Shown here piece by piece: positions 7,192 through 15,469 of a stretch of DNA of 37,939 nucleotides. Numbering within the stretch: position 1 is the stretch's first letter; every line of letters starts with the position of its first letter. The notes under the pieces were generated by a model. The model searched no databases, had not been told where the DNA came from, and worked only from the letters and a program-made list of their open reading frames with translations. Source of the stretch: Verrucomicrobia subdivision 6 bacterium (GTDB taxonomy: Bacteria; Verrucomicrobiota; Verrucomicrobiia; Methylacidiphilales; Verrucolacustridaceae). The position numbers and the translations under genes are program-made. The stretch spans positions 1 to 37,939 of the forward strand of contig CAMCNF010000005.1 in the NCBI GenBank assembly GCA_945876115.1, read 5' to 3'.

Positions 7192-8046
7192 GTGCCCTCC
7201 CCTCGCCTCTCCAAAAAAACAAAGAAAAATAAATCGAAAGTTTCCTCACCCTCCTCTTCTTCTTCCGTCCCCCTGCGTAGCCCGAGCGACGGCGCTCGGC
7301 CTCTCGACGACGACTACTCTCCCGCTCACCAGCACAATACTCGCCGCCTCCTCCTCAAACTTTCAGGCGAGACGCTAGCCGAATCTGGTAATCATCTTTC
7401 CACGGTCGTCACTCGCCGCCTCGCTCATCAGATCCGCGATATCCTTTCTCCTTCGCTCCAACTGGCCATCGTCATTGGTGGCGGCAACATCTGGCGGGGT
7501 GCCCCTGCCAGCGGCGAAGGTCGCATGGATCGCAATACCGCCGACTACATGGGCATGCTCGCCACCGTGATTAACTCCCTCGCCCTGCAAGACGCCCTCG
7601 AACACGCAGGCGTTGAAACCCGCGTCATGACCGCCATCGAAATGAATAATGTGGCCGAACCCTTTATCCGACGCCGAGCCCTCCGCCATCTAGAAAAAGG
7701 TCGTGTAGTCATCTTTGCCGCTGGCACTGGCCACCCCTTCTTTTCCACCGACACCACCGCCGCCCTTCGTGCCAGCGAGATCGGAGCCGATGCCCTCCTC
7801 AAGGCCACCAAGGTAGACGGAATCTACGATTCCGATCCCAAGACCAACCCCCGCGCTCAACGCTTTCAAACCATCACCTACGGAGACGCCCTACGCCGCC
7901 GCCTACAAATCATGGATTCCACTGCTTTCTCCCTCTGCATGGATAATAAAATTCCCATCGTAGTGTTCGACGTCTTCCGAGAGGGAAATCTGCGTGCCGC
8001 CGCCCAAGGTCGCCCCGTCGGAACCCGTGTCATCGCAGGCGACTAA
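7192..8046 (+). CDS. pyrH: Uridylate kinase (UMP kinase) with N-terminal extension
   Basis: Residues from about 51 match bacterial UMP kinase of the amino-acid-kinase fold, which phosphorylates UMP with ATP in pyrimidine synthesis. Visible marks are RRLLLKLSGETLAE, VIGGGNIWRG, a DRNTADYMGMLATVINSLAL helix, the AGTGHPFFSTDTTAALRA phosphate region and ATKVDGIYDSDP. The first 50 residues form an extra Lys/Ser-rich, probably disordered leader that the family usually lacks. The only in-frame start seen is the GTG at 7192, and no later start precedes the kinase core, so the extension appears real. The usual neighbours (rpsB, tsf, frr) are absent; a toxin-antitoxin pair follows. Confidence 0.93.
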   Translation: MPSPRLSKKTKKNKSKVSSPSSSSSVPLRSPSDGARPLDDDYSPAHQHNTRRLLLKLSGETLAESGNHLSTVVTRRLAHQIRDILSPSLQLAIVIGGGNIWRGAPASGEGRMDRNTADYMGMLATVINSLALQDALEHAGVETRVMTAIEMNNVAEPFIRRRALRHLEKGRVVIFAAGTGHPFFSTDTTAALRASEIGADALLKATKVDGIYDSDPKTNPRAQRFQTITYGDALRRRLQIMDSTAFSLCMDNKIPIVVFDVFREGNLRAAAQGRPVGTRVIAGD

Positions 8047-8059
8047 AACACTCAACGCA

Positions 8060-8180
8060 CACACACCAGGGCGCGTCTGCGTCTCTACCCCGACCGGCGT
8101 CGGGGCCGCATGTGCGGGAGCGGGCTGTCCCTAGCACGCCTAGCTAAGGCGTTGAAAGTACAGCTCTCTACGCAAGGAGT
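8060..8180. repeat. Intergenic palindromic repeat cluster 4
   Basis: Between pyrH and the next gene are a CCCCGAC/GTCGGGG hairpin (8088-8105), a GCGGGCTGTCCCTAGC module with a decayed right arm (about 8119-8140) and a GTTGAAAGTACA segment. The order matches the clusters at 2.5, 3.6 and 4.7 kb. Confidence 0.75.
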
Positions 8181-8219
8181 GGATGTTGACGGAAGTTGAG
8201 GGGAAGATAGTTTATACCC

Positions 8220-8408
8220 ATGAGCGTGACAGAGATGGAAAAGGCCCTTGCGACGATGCCCGTCCAAGAAAAAAGAGAAGTGGCAGAATGGCTCTTAGGG
8301 CAAATCGAAGATCAGATTCCAAAAGACTTTTTTTTAGGTCTGCAACAGGCGCGTGAGGGCCAGACGCTCCTGATGGAGGGAGCTCTACAGAAGACGCCAC
8401 CCAGTTGA
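8220..8408 (+). CDS. Putative antitoxin of a RelE-like module
   Basis: This 62-residue acidic, helical protein (MSVTEMEKALATMPVQEKREVAEWLL) resembles short addiction-module antitoxins that precede RelE/ParE-type toxins. It overlaps the downstream toxin gene by four bases (TTGA). The family is recognised only by general shape and position. The ATG at 8220 has no close ribosome site; a weak TTGACG...TAGTTT promoter-like pair with 16-base spacing ends six bases upstream. Confidence 0.65.
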   Translation: MSVTEMEKALATMPVQEKREVAEWLLGQIEDQIPKDFFLGLQQAREGQTLLMEGALQKTPPS

Positions 8409-8677
8409 AGCGGGTCTTTCTTGCCACTGATTTGTTCTGGAAAAAGTTTTACGCCCTTAGTCCGTCGCAGAAGGATTCCGTTCGCCAAGCATGGAAAAAG
8501 TTTCAACTCGACCCATTCGAATCCTCCTTAGGCACCCATAAGATCCGGATTCTTTCTGCAAGAGCTGGCGAGCCTGTCTACTCGGTGGTAATTGAAAAAG
8601 ATTTGCGTGTTCTGTTTCTTCTCGTTGGGGAAAAGATAACAGCGTTCGAAATCGGGACGCATGAGGTTTACAGGTAA
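8405..8677 (+). CDS. RelE/ParE-like toxin
   Basis: The 90-residue basic protein has the RelE/ParE layout: an N-terminal helix pair (DLFWKKFYALSPSQKDSVRQAWKKF), a strand with KIRILSARAGEPVYSVVIEKD, then LRVLFLLVGEKITAFEIGTHEVYR. In this superfamily such proteins usually cut mRNA on the ribosome or, for ParE, attack gyrase; which applies here cannot be told. The TTG start at 8405 overlaps the antitoxin stop, which supports translational coupling. The sequence is complete, with no frameshift. Confidence 0.75.
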   Translation: MKRVFLATDLFWKKFYALSPSQKDSVRQAWKKFQLDPFESSLGTHKIRILSARAGEPVYSVVIEKDLRVLFLLVGEKITAFEIGTHEVYR

Positions 8678-8864
8678 GGATTGCAGTGGAGGAGGGGTCG
8701 GTGGTCGTGCCGCCGCGTCTTTGAATTTTACATTTTTGATCCCACCCCGGGTCGGCGTCCCGCAACCGCGGGATTCGCACATTCTAACATTCTGACCTCC
8801 GCACATTCCTACCCCCTCTTTCTTTCTTCCGAATTGCTTTCTTTCTTCCTACTCTTTCGAGCAT

Positions 8865-9146
8865 ATGTCGGCGCCCCAAATCAATATTTCTGATGTCGCC
8901 TCTCTGGCCCGCCTCACCCTTACCCCCGACGAAACGGCAAAGTTCTCCGCTCAACTCACCCAAATCCTCGGCCATATGGAAACCCTCAGCCAAATCGCCA
9001 CGGGCGCTGTCCCCGAGGTCACCCCCCCCGCCCAACCCGCCCTCCGCCAGGACATCCCCACCCCCAGCCTCTCCACCGAAGCCGCTCTCTCCAACACTCC
9101 CGCCCAAGCCAACGACCTCATCCTCGTTCCCAGAATCCTCGAATGA
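8865..9146 (+). CDS. gatC: Asp-tRNA(Asn)/Glu-tRNA(Gln) amidotransferase subunit C
   Basis: The 93-residue protein opens with INISDVASLARLTLTPDETAKF and continues with LGHMETLSQI, the conserved GatC helix that wraps between GatA and GatB. The C-terminus ends VPRILE, as usual. It stabilises the heterotrimer that amidates Glu-tRNA(Gln) or Asp-tRNA(Asn) in the cytoplasm. The upstream 187 bases hold no gene, only decayed repeat hairpins (near 8740-8775), two CGCACATTC copies and a long pyrimidine tract just before the ATG. It overlaps gatA by four bases. Confidence 0.95.
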   Translation: MSAPQINISDVASLARLTLTPDETAKFSAQLTQILGHMETLSQIATGAVPEVTPPAQPALRQDIPTPSLSTEAALSNTPAQANDLILVPRILE

Positions 9147-10582
9147 GCCTAGCCTACGAAACCATCGCCACGCTCCGGCGTCGTCTCCTCTCCGAGGAGA
9201 TTCATCCGCGCGATATCCTCAAGGATCTCTTCACCCAGATCGATGCCCGCGAAAAAACTCTCCACGCCTACACTTATCTCAATCGCGAAAGCGCCCGCGC
9301 CGCCGCTGAAAAAGCCGATCTCTCTCTTCCCCTCGGGGGCATCCCCATCGCCCTCAAAGATAATCTCAATGCCCTCGGCGATCCCTGCACCTGCGCTTCC
9401 AAGATTCTCGAGGGATACAAAGCCCCCTACGATGCCACCGCCGTCTCCCTCCTCCGTCAAGCGGGCTCCATTCTCCTTGGTCGCACCAATATGGACGAAT
9501 TTGCTATGGGCTCCTCCACTGAAAACTCCGCCCTCGGCCTCACCCGAAATCCCTGGGACCCCACTCGCATCCCAGGTGGCTCGTCAGGAGGTTCTGCCGC
9601 CGCCGTCGCGGGTCGTATCGCCCTCGCCGCCCTCGGTTCCGACACAGGCGGCTCCATCCGCCAACCCGCCGCCCTCTGCGGTTGCGTTGGACTGAAACCC
9701 ACCTATGGCCGCATCTCCCGCTACGGCCTCGTCGCCTTCGCCTCTTCCCTCGATCAGATTGGCCCTCTCACCCGCACGGTCGAGGATTCCGCTCTCCTTC
9801 TCTCCGTCCTCGCCGGCCACGACTCTCGCGATAACACCACCGATCTCCGACCCCCCGAAAAATTTCTCACCCAAAAAAATGGCTCCGTCCAAGGCCTACG
9901 CGTCGGACTGCCCAAAGAATATTTTCTCCCAGGAATGGATTCAGAAACCGAATCCGCTATCCGCGCCGCCGCCGATTGGTTCAAGAAAAACGGTGCCACT
10001 CTCGTCGACGTCTCCCTCCCCCACACTCCCACTGCCATCGCCGTCTACTACATCCTCGCCACTGCCGAGGCTTCCGCCAATCTCGCCCGCTTCGACGGAG
10101 TCCGCTACGGCCGACGCGCCACCGATGCTCGCGATGTTCTCGACCTCTATCATCGCACCCGCTCGGAAGGATTTGGAGCAGAAGTCAAACGCCGCATCAT
10201 CCTCGGCACCTTCGTCCTTAGCCAAGGCTATGCCGACGCCTACTATCGGCAGGCCCAAAAAGTCCGCGCTCTCCTCCGCCAAGATTTTGAAAAAGCCTTC
10301 ACCCAGTGTGATCTCCTTCTCACCCCCACCAGCCCCGAGCCCGCCTTCCCACTTGGCGAACGGACCCAAGATCCTCTCAAAATGTACCTCGCCGACGTTT
10401 TCACTATCTCGACCAATCTCGCAGGCAACGGAGCCATCTCGCTCCCCTGCGGTTTCACAAAATCAAATCTGCCCATCGGACTGCAGTTGATCGGTCCCCG
10501 TTTCGGAGAAGAAACCATCCTTCGCGCCGCCCACGCCTTCGAACAAGCCCACGACTTCTTTCAAAGGTTACCCCCCTCATGA
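9143..10582 (+). CDS. gatA: Asp-tRNA(Asn)/Glu-tRNA(Gln) amidotransferase subunit A
   Basis: This 479-residue amidase-signature protein supplies ammonia from glutamine for tRNA-bound Glu or Asp. The Ser-cisSer-Lys triad is intact: Lys72 in PIALKDN, cis-Ser147 in IPGGSSGGSAAA, and nucleophile Ser171 in SDTGGSIRQPAA. Spacing between these residues agrees with known GatA enzymes. Length is normal. It starts inside the end of gatC and ends inside the start of gatB with ATGA overlaps, so the three subunits are translated together. The presence of gatCAB implies at least one indirect Gln or Asn tRNA-charging pathway. Confidence 0.97.
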   Translation: MSLAYETIATLRRRLLSEEIHPRDILKDLFTQIDAREKTLHAYTYLNRESARAAAEKADLSLPLGGIPIALKDNLNALGDPCTCASKILEGYKAPYDATAVSLLRQAGSILLGRTNMDEFAMGSSTENSALGLTRNPWDPTRIPGGSSGGSAAAVAGRIALAALGSDTGGSIRQPAALCGCVGLKPTYGRISRYGLVAFASSLDQIGPLTRTVEDSALLLSVLAGHDSRDNTTDLRPPEKFLTQKNGSVQGLRVGLPKEYFLPGMDSETESAIRAAADWFKKNGATLVDVSLPHTPTAIAVYYILATAEASANLARFDGVRYGRRATDARDVLDLYHRTRSEGFGAEVKRRIILGTFVLSQGYADAYYRQAQKVRALLRQDFEKAFTQCDLLLTPTSPEPAFPLGERTQDPLKMYLADVFTISTNLAGNGAISLPCGFTKSNLPIGLQLIGPRFGEETILRAAHAFEQAHDFFQRLPPS

Positions 10583-12039
10583 GTACCCCCGCCAAATGGG
10601 AAGCGGTCATCGGACTGGAAGTGCATGTGCAACTTCTCACCCAAACCAAAATGTTTTGCGGATGTACCAACCACTACGGGGATGCCCCCACCAGCCACGT
10701 CTGTCCCGTCTGCCTCGGCCTGCCAGGCAGTCTTCCCGTCCCCAACGAAGAGGCGATTCGTCTGACTCTTCTCACGGGGCTAATGCTCGGTTGCACCCTG
10801 GCCCCCGTGGCACGGTTTGATCGCAAAAACTATTTCTACCCCGATATGCCCAAGAATTATCAGATCAGTCAGTACGACGATCCCCTCTGCGCCGGCGGTC
10901 TAGTCCCCCTCGATCCCTTCCTTTTCCCCAAAGAAATCCAGGACACCGCCGAAGCCAAAGCAGGCCGCGCGATTCGCCTCACCCGCATCCACCTCGAAGA
11001 AGATGTCGCCAAATCTTTCCACTTTGAAGATCGCAGTGGAATCGATTTCAACCGGGCTGGCACTCCCCTGATGGAGATCGTTTCCGAAGCGGACCTCCGC
11101 ACCCCTGGCGAAGCCTTCTCCTTCCTCGGTTCCCTCCGCCAAGTTCTCCTCGCAGGCCACGTCAGCCATGCGGATATGGAAAAAGGCCAAATGCGCTGCG
11201 ACGTAAACGTTTCCGTACGGCCGATCGGCCAAAAAGAGTTTGGCACCAAAGTGGAGCTAAAGAATCTCAACTCTACCAGCGGAGTTCGTCGGGCCTTAAC
11301 CTACGAGATCGCTCGACAAATCACCGCCTGCGAAAAAGGCGAGTCCATCGCACACGAAACCCGCCGCTGGGATGATGAAGCTGGCGCCACCTTCACCATG
11401 CGGACCAAAGAAAAAGCCCACGACTACCGCTACTTCCCCGATCCCGATCTTCTTCCCGTCCGCACCGATCAAGGCTTATTGGAGGCGGCTCGCGCCCGCC
11501 TCCCTGAGCTTCCTAGCGTTCTGCAGTCGCGCCTCATCCAAGCCTTTGGGGTCACCGCCTACCAAGCCAGCGTCCTGGGTGCGGACCGCGCCCTTTGTTC
11601 CTACTTTGAAAAAGCGGCCGCTCAGGCCAAAAGCAAAGCCACCGTCGCCAACTGGATCCTTAACGACTTCCTCTCCACCCAGCCCGACCCCGCCACCACC
11701 CCCATCCTCCCCGAGTTTTTTGGCGAGCTCGCCGATCTCGTGGCCGACGGCACGATTAACAGCGCCCAAGCAAAAAAAGTCTTCGCCGAACTCATGGCCA
11801 ATCCCGCTTCACCCCGCGAGATCGTTAAACGGCTCGGCCTGGCCCAGATTTCCGATGCCTCCGCTCTTGGCACTTACTGCGACGAGGCCATCGCGGCTAA
11901 TCCGCGAAGCGTCGAGGACTACCGAGCAGGCAAGACCAACGCGATCAATGCGCTCAAGGGTTTCGTCATGAAAAAAAGTCAGGGCAAAGCCAATCCCCTT
12001 CAAGTGGACGAAATCTTAAAGGCAAAACTTTCCGCTTAG
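10579..12039 (+). CDS. gatB: Asp-tRNA(Asn)/Glu-tRNA(Gln) amidotransferase subunit B
   Basis: The 486-residue protein shows the GatB kinase-like core and C-terminal YqeY-like tail. It opens [13 protein letters not shown], followed by zinc-site cysteines in [10 protein letters not shown] and [11 protein letters not shown], then [27 protein letters not shown] and [11 protein letters not shown]. It binds and phosphorylates the mischarged tRNA. The C-terminal part (residues 330-486) ends in the usual helical domain that recognises the tRNA D-loop. The start overlaps gatA as ATGA. A 44-base gap with no terminator leads to the pilus ATPase gene, so readthrough is possible. Confidence 0.97.
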   Translation: MSTPAKWEAVIGLEVHVQLLTQTKMFCGCTNHYGDAPTSHVCPVCLGLPGSLPVPNEEAIRLTLLTGLMLGCTLAPVARFDRKNYFYPDMPKNYQISQYDDPLCAGGLVPLDPFLFPKEIQDTAEAKAGRAIRLTRIHLEEDVAKSFHFEDRSGIDFNRAGTPLMEIVSEADLRTPGEAFSFLGSLRQVLLAGHVSHADMEKGQMRCDVNVSVRPIGQKEFGTKVELKNLNSTSGVRRALTYEIARQITACEKGESIAHETRRWDDEAGATFTMRTKEKAHDYRYFPDPDLLPVRTDQGLLEAARARLPELPSVLQSRLIQAFGVTAYQASVLGADRALCSYFEKAAAQAKSKATVANWILNDFLSTQPDPATTPILPEFFGELADLVADGTINSAQAKKVFAELMANPASPREIVKRLGLAQISDASALGTYCDEAIAANPRSVEDYRAGKTNAINALKGFVMKKSQGKANPLQVDEILKAKLSA

Positions 12040-12083
12040 ACGGTTGCCCTTTTTCCTTCCTTGGGCGATCTTTCCTCCCGGCC

Positions 12084-13784
12084 ATGATTTCCAACGAAGC
12101 CTACGTCCTCGAACTCCTGCAAAACTCCGGATCGGTCACCTTGGAGGATATGGTCGCCTGCCAGCAGGAAGCGGCGACCAACGGCCTTTCAACCCTCGAG
12201 AGCATCAGCAAACGGGGTCTACTCACCCAAGATCAGATTTTGGAAATCGTGGCCAAAGATTGCGGAATGGAATTCGAGGCCCTGATCGAGCACGTCGATG
12301 AAGATGTCCTCAGCACGATTCAGGCCAGCGACAGTCGCCGCTACCACGCTCTTCCCGTACGCCGTCTGCCCTCAGGCTTGCGCATCGCTATTTCCGATCC
12401 TCTCGATTTCGAGACTCTCGATGCCCTGCGCTACCTTTTGAAGACCGATCTCGAACCGGTGGTCGTGCCCCTGACCAGAATCGACGAGGCGATTGTTAAG
12501 TTCTTCGGCAAGAACGATGAATCTTTGCAAACCTTGATGGCCAACATGGATGGTAGTGAGCTGGAACTAAAAACTGGCGGAGGAGAAGAGAACGAAGAAA
12601 ACGCCGAGGGGGACGCCCCCATCATCCGGATGGTCTATGGACTCATTTTGGAAGCTCACCGCCTCCGAGCGAGTGACATCCATATCGAACCGCTCGAAAA
12701 AAGACTGCGCCTGCGCTATCGCATCGACGGGAATATGCAGGAAATGCGGGATCCACCCAAGCGGCTCCAATCGAGCATCATTAGCCGAATCAAAATCATG
12801 TCGAATATCAGTATCGCCGAGAAGCGCCTCCCCTTGGACGGGCGTATTTCTTTGGCCACGGTGGACGGTCCCACCCTCGATCTACGCGTCTCTACCGTCC
12901 CCACGATTCACGGAGAATCGGTCGTCATGCGAATTCTCGACAAAAAGAATCTGATGCTGGGCCTCCCCGAATTAGGTTTCTTTGCCGACGATCAACTTAT
13001 TCTCGAACGCGTGATTAACTACGCCGACGGAATCTTCTTAGTCACAGGGCCCACTGGATCGGGCAAGTCGACCACCCTCTATGCCTGCTTGAACATGATC
13101 AATAAGCCAGATCGGAAATTAATTACAGTGGAAGACCCAGTCGAGTATCAGTTGGCGGGCGTGAATCAGGTGGCGGTTAATACCGACATTGGCATGACCT
13201 TTGCCGCCGCTCTCCGTGCCATGCTCCGCCAAGCTCCCAACATTATCATGGTGGGAGAAATTCGAGACGTAGAAACCGCCTCCATTGCCATCAATGCCTC
13301 CCTCACGGGGCATTTGGTCTTTTCCAGTCTGCACACCAACGATGCCCCCAGCGCCATCACCCGCTTGGTCGATATGGGGGTAAAACCTTTTCTCGTTTCC
13401 TCCTCGATTCGCGCCGTCCTCGCCCAACGCCTCATCCGCAAAATCTGCCCCGATTGCAAACAGCCCTACACCCCCACGGATGTGGAGTTGCGCGCGCTCA
13501 ACCTTAGTACCTCCAATCTCGCAGAGGCCCGTTTTTCCAAGGGCCACGGATGCGATCGCTGTCGCGGCACTGGCTACCGAGGACGGGCAGGCATTTTTGA
13601 AATTTTCGTGGTGGATGACGAGATGCGCCACTTGATCAATGAAGGTGTTCCCGTTTCCAAGATTCGTCAACGAGCCCGCGATTTGGGCATGCGTACCTTG
13701 CGAGAAGACGGAATTCGCAAGGTGGTCTCTGGCATGACTACCCCAGAAGAGGTGATTTCCGCCACGATGTCGGATAAGGATTAA
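12084..13784 (+). CDS. pilB: Type II secretion / type IV pilus assembly ATPase, first copy
   Basis: The 566-residue protein has a GspE/MshEN N-terminal domain (about 1-140), an acidic linker rich in Glu (165-178) and the AAA-like secretion ATPase core. Visible motifs are ASDIHIEP, the Walker A GPTGSGKST (322-330), MVGEIRD (Walker B region), His-box SLHTNDA and a zinc-binding tetracysteine, CPDC followed by CDRCRGTGYRGR. In the box before Walker B it has RQAPN instead of the usual RQDPD. It would power assembly of a pilus or pseudopilus at the inner membrane together with PilC. The ATG at 12084 has no ribosome site. The gene is followed by a second ATPase after three bases. Confidence 0.93.
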   Translation: MISNEAYVLELLQNSGSVTLEDMVACQQEAATNGLSTLESISKRGLLTQDQILEIVAKDCGMEFEALIEHVDEDVLSTIQASDSRRYHALPVRRLPSGLRIAISDPLDFETLDALRYLLKTDLEPVVVPLTRIDEAIVKFFGKNDESLQTLMANMDGSELELKTGGGEENEENAEGDAPIIRMVYGLILEAHRLRASDIHIEPLEKRLRLRYRIDGNMQEMRDPPKRLQSSIISRIKIMSNISIAEKRLPLDGRISLATVDGPTLDLRVSTVPTIHGESVVMRILDKKNLMLGLPELGFFADDQLILERVINYADGIFLVTGPTGSGKSTTLYACLNMINKPDRKLITVEDPVEYQLAGVNQVAVNTDIGMTFAAALRAMLRQAPNIIMVGEIRDVETASIAINASLTGHLVFSSLHTNDAPSAITRLVDMGVKPFLVSSSIRAVLAQRLIRKICPDCKQPYTPTDVELRALNLSTSNLAEARFSKGHGCDRCRGTGYRGRAGIFEIFVVDDEMRHLINEGVPVSKIRQRARDLGMRTLREDGIRKVVSGMTTPEEVISATMSDKD

Positions 13785-13787
13785 CTC

Positions 13788-15464
13788 ATGGACGCCCGCT
13801 TCCTCCTCCCCTTCCTTGAAGAGCAGACCATTCTCTCCACCGAACAGGCACGAGAAATTTCCGAGGAGCAAAATCGAACGGGCAAACCGATCGAAGCAAT
13901 TCTGGCCAATTTTGGCATTATTCAACTTCCTCAGATCCTCGAAAAGATTTCCGATAGCCTAGGCCTGCCCCTTATCGCGGATCTCACCGGACTCGACCTC
14001 AGTGCCGAACTGCTCGCCCGAATCCCGCCGCACACCGCCCGCAATTTAGGGGCTCTGCCTGTAGCGGGCGACGCTACCACTTTGACCGTAGCCTTGGCCG
14101 ATCCGCTCGCCACCCAAGCCTTGGAAGATCTGCGTTTCGCCACGGGCATGGAAATTGCTCAAGTCGTCGCCCCACCCGATCAAATTCAACCTCTTCTCGA
14201 CAAACACTACGGCTCAGCCGAGGTCAATATCGATGAACTGCTCAACGAATTGGAGAATGCTCCCGATAGCGCCCTGACCGCCGAGGGAGTTGACCTCAGC
14301 GAAGCGGGTAGCGCTCCGATCATCAAATATGTCAACACGATCATCGCTCGGGCGATTCACGCCAAGGCGAGTGACATCCATTTCGAACCTTTCGAAAAAG
14401 AATTTAAAATTCGCTATCGGGTCGACGGGGCTCTTTACGAGATGGCCCCGCCCCCACGGCGCCTAGCGGTTCCCCTTACTTCCAGAATTAAAGTCATGGC
14501 TAACTTAAACATTGCCGAGCGCCGCGTGCCTCAGGACGGTCGCATTCAAACTCTTCTCGCAGGTCGCCAAGTCGATTTGCGCGTCTCGACTCTGCCCACC
14601 CAGTACGGAGAAAGCGTCGTGCTCCGTATTCTCGATCGCACGGTGGTCAATCTAGATCTGGAGAAGTTAGGTATTCCAAAACACATTTTCGATTACATCT
14701 GCGAGACCGTGGAAAAACCCAACGGCATCTTTATCGTGACGGGTCCCACGGGTTCGGGCAAAACCACCACCCTCTACTCCTGCCTCGGACGGATCAATAC
14801 CATCGACACCAAAATTCTCACGGTCGAGGATCCAGTTGAATACGAATTGGAAGGCATCATCCAAGTTCCCGCCAACGAAGCCATCGGCTTGACCTTTGCC
14901 CGCGCCTTGCGTGCCTTCTTGCGGCAAGATCCTGATAAAATTCTTGTCGGAGAAACCCGCGACTTGGAAACCGCCCAGATCGCCATTCAAGCCAGCCTGA
15001 CGGGACACTTGGTCATGACCAGTCTGCACACCAACGATGCCGCTGGGGCGGTCACCCGCCTTCTGGATATGGGAGTAGAACCCTTCCTGATGTCCGCCAC
15101 CATGGAGGGCATTCTTGCCCAGCGTCTTCTCCGCCGAGTGTGCAAAGAGTGTCGCACTCCCTTTCCCCCTAAAGAGGATGTCCTCGCCCAGCTAGGCATG
15201 ACCGCCTCCGAGGTCGGAGACCGCCCCTTCTACTTCGGTAAAGGTTGCGAGATCTGCAACGGCACAGGCTACAAAGGTCGTGTGGGCATTTATGAGCTCC
15301 TCGACATCCGAGAACCCATTCGACAGTTGATCAATGAGCGTGCACCGTCAGTTGTTATTCGCCAAAAAGGAATTGAGCTCGGCATGACCACCCTACGCCA
15401 AGACGGCATCCGCAATCTTCTCGAAGGCAACACCAGCATCGAGGAAGTACTCAAGTACACCTAA
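13788..15464 (+). CDS. pilB: Type II secretion / type IV pilus assembly ATPase, second copy
   Basis: The 558-residue protein is a distinct paralogue of the gene just upstream, with the same order: MshEN domain (about 1-140), ASDIHFEP, Walker A GPTGSGKTT (319-327), RQDPDKILVGETRD, SLHTNDA and the tetracysteine CKEC...CEICNGTGYKGR. All catalytic motifs are present, so both copies should hydrolyse ATP. An AAGGA site lies eight bases before the ATG. Tandem extension-type ATPases of the PilB/GspE kind (neither looks like a short PilT) could serve two pilus systems or form a mixed ring; this cannot be told from sequence. Confidence 0.93.
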   Translation: MDARFLLPFLEEQTILSTEQAREISEEQNRTGKPIEAILANFGIIQLPQILEKISDSLGLPLIADLTGLDLSAELLARIPPHTARNLGALPVAGDATTLTVALADPLATQALEDLRFATGMEIAQVVAPPDQIQPLLDKHYGSAEVNIDELLNELENAPDSALTAEGVDLSEAGSAPIIKYVNTIIARAIHAKASDIHFEPFEKEFKIRYRVDGALYEMAPPPRRLAVPLTSRIKVMANLNIAERRVPQDGRIQTLLAGRQVDLRVSTLPTQYGESVVLRILDRTVVNLDLEKLGIPKHIFDYICETVEKPNGIFIVTGPTGSGKTTTLYSCLGRINTIDTKILTVEDPVEYELEGIIQVPANEAIGLTFARALRAFLRQDPDKILVGETRDLETAQIAIQASLTGHLVMTSLHTNDAAGAVTRLLDMGVEPFLMSATMEGILAQRLLRRVCKECRTPFPPKEDVLAQLGMTASEVGDRPFYFGKGCEICNGTGYKGRVGIYELLDIREPIRQLINERAPSVVIRQKGIELGMTTLRQDGIRNLLEGNTSIEEVLKYT

Positions 15465-15469
15465 TCGCT

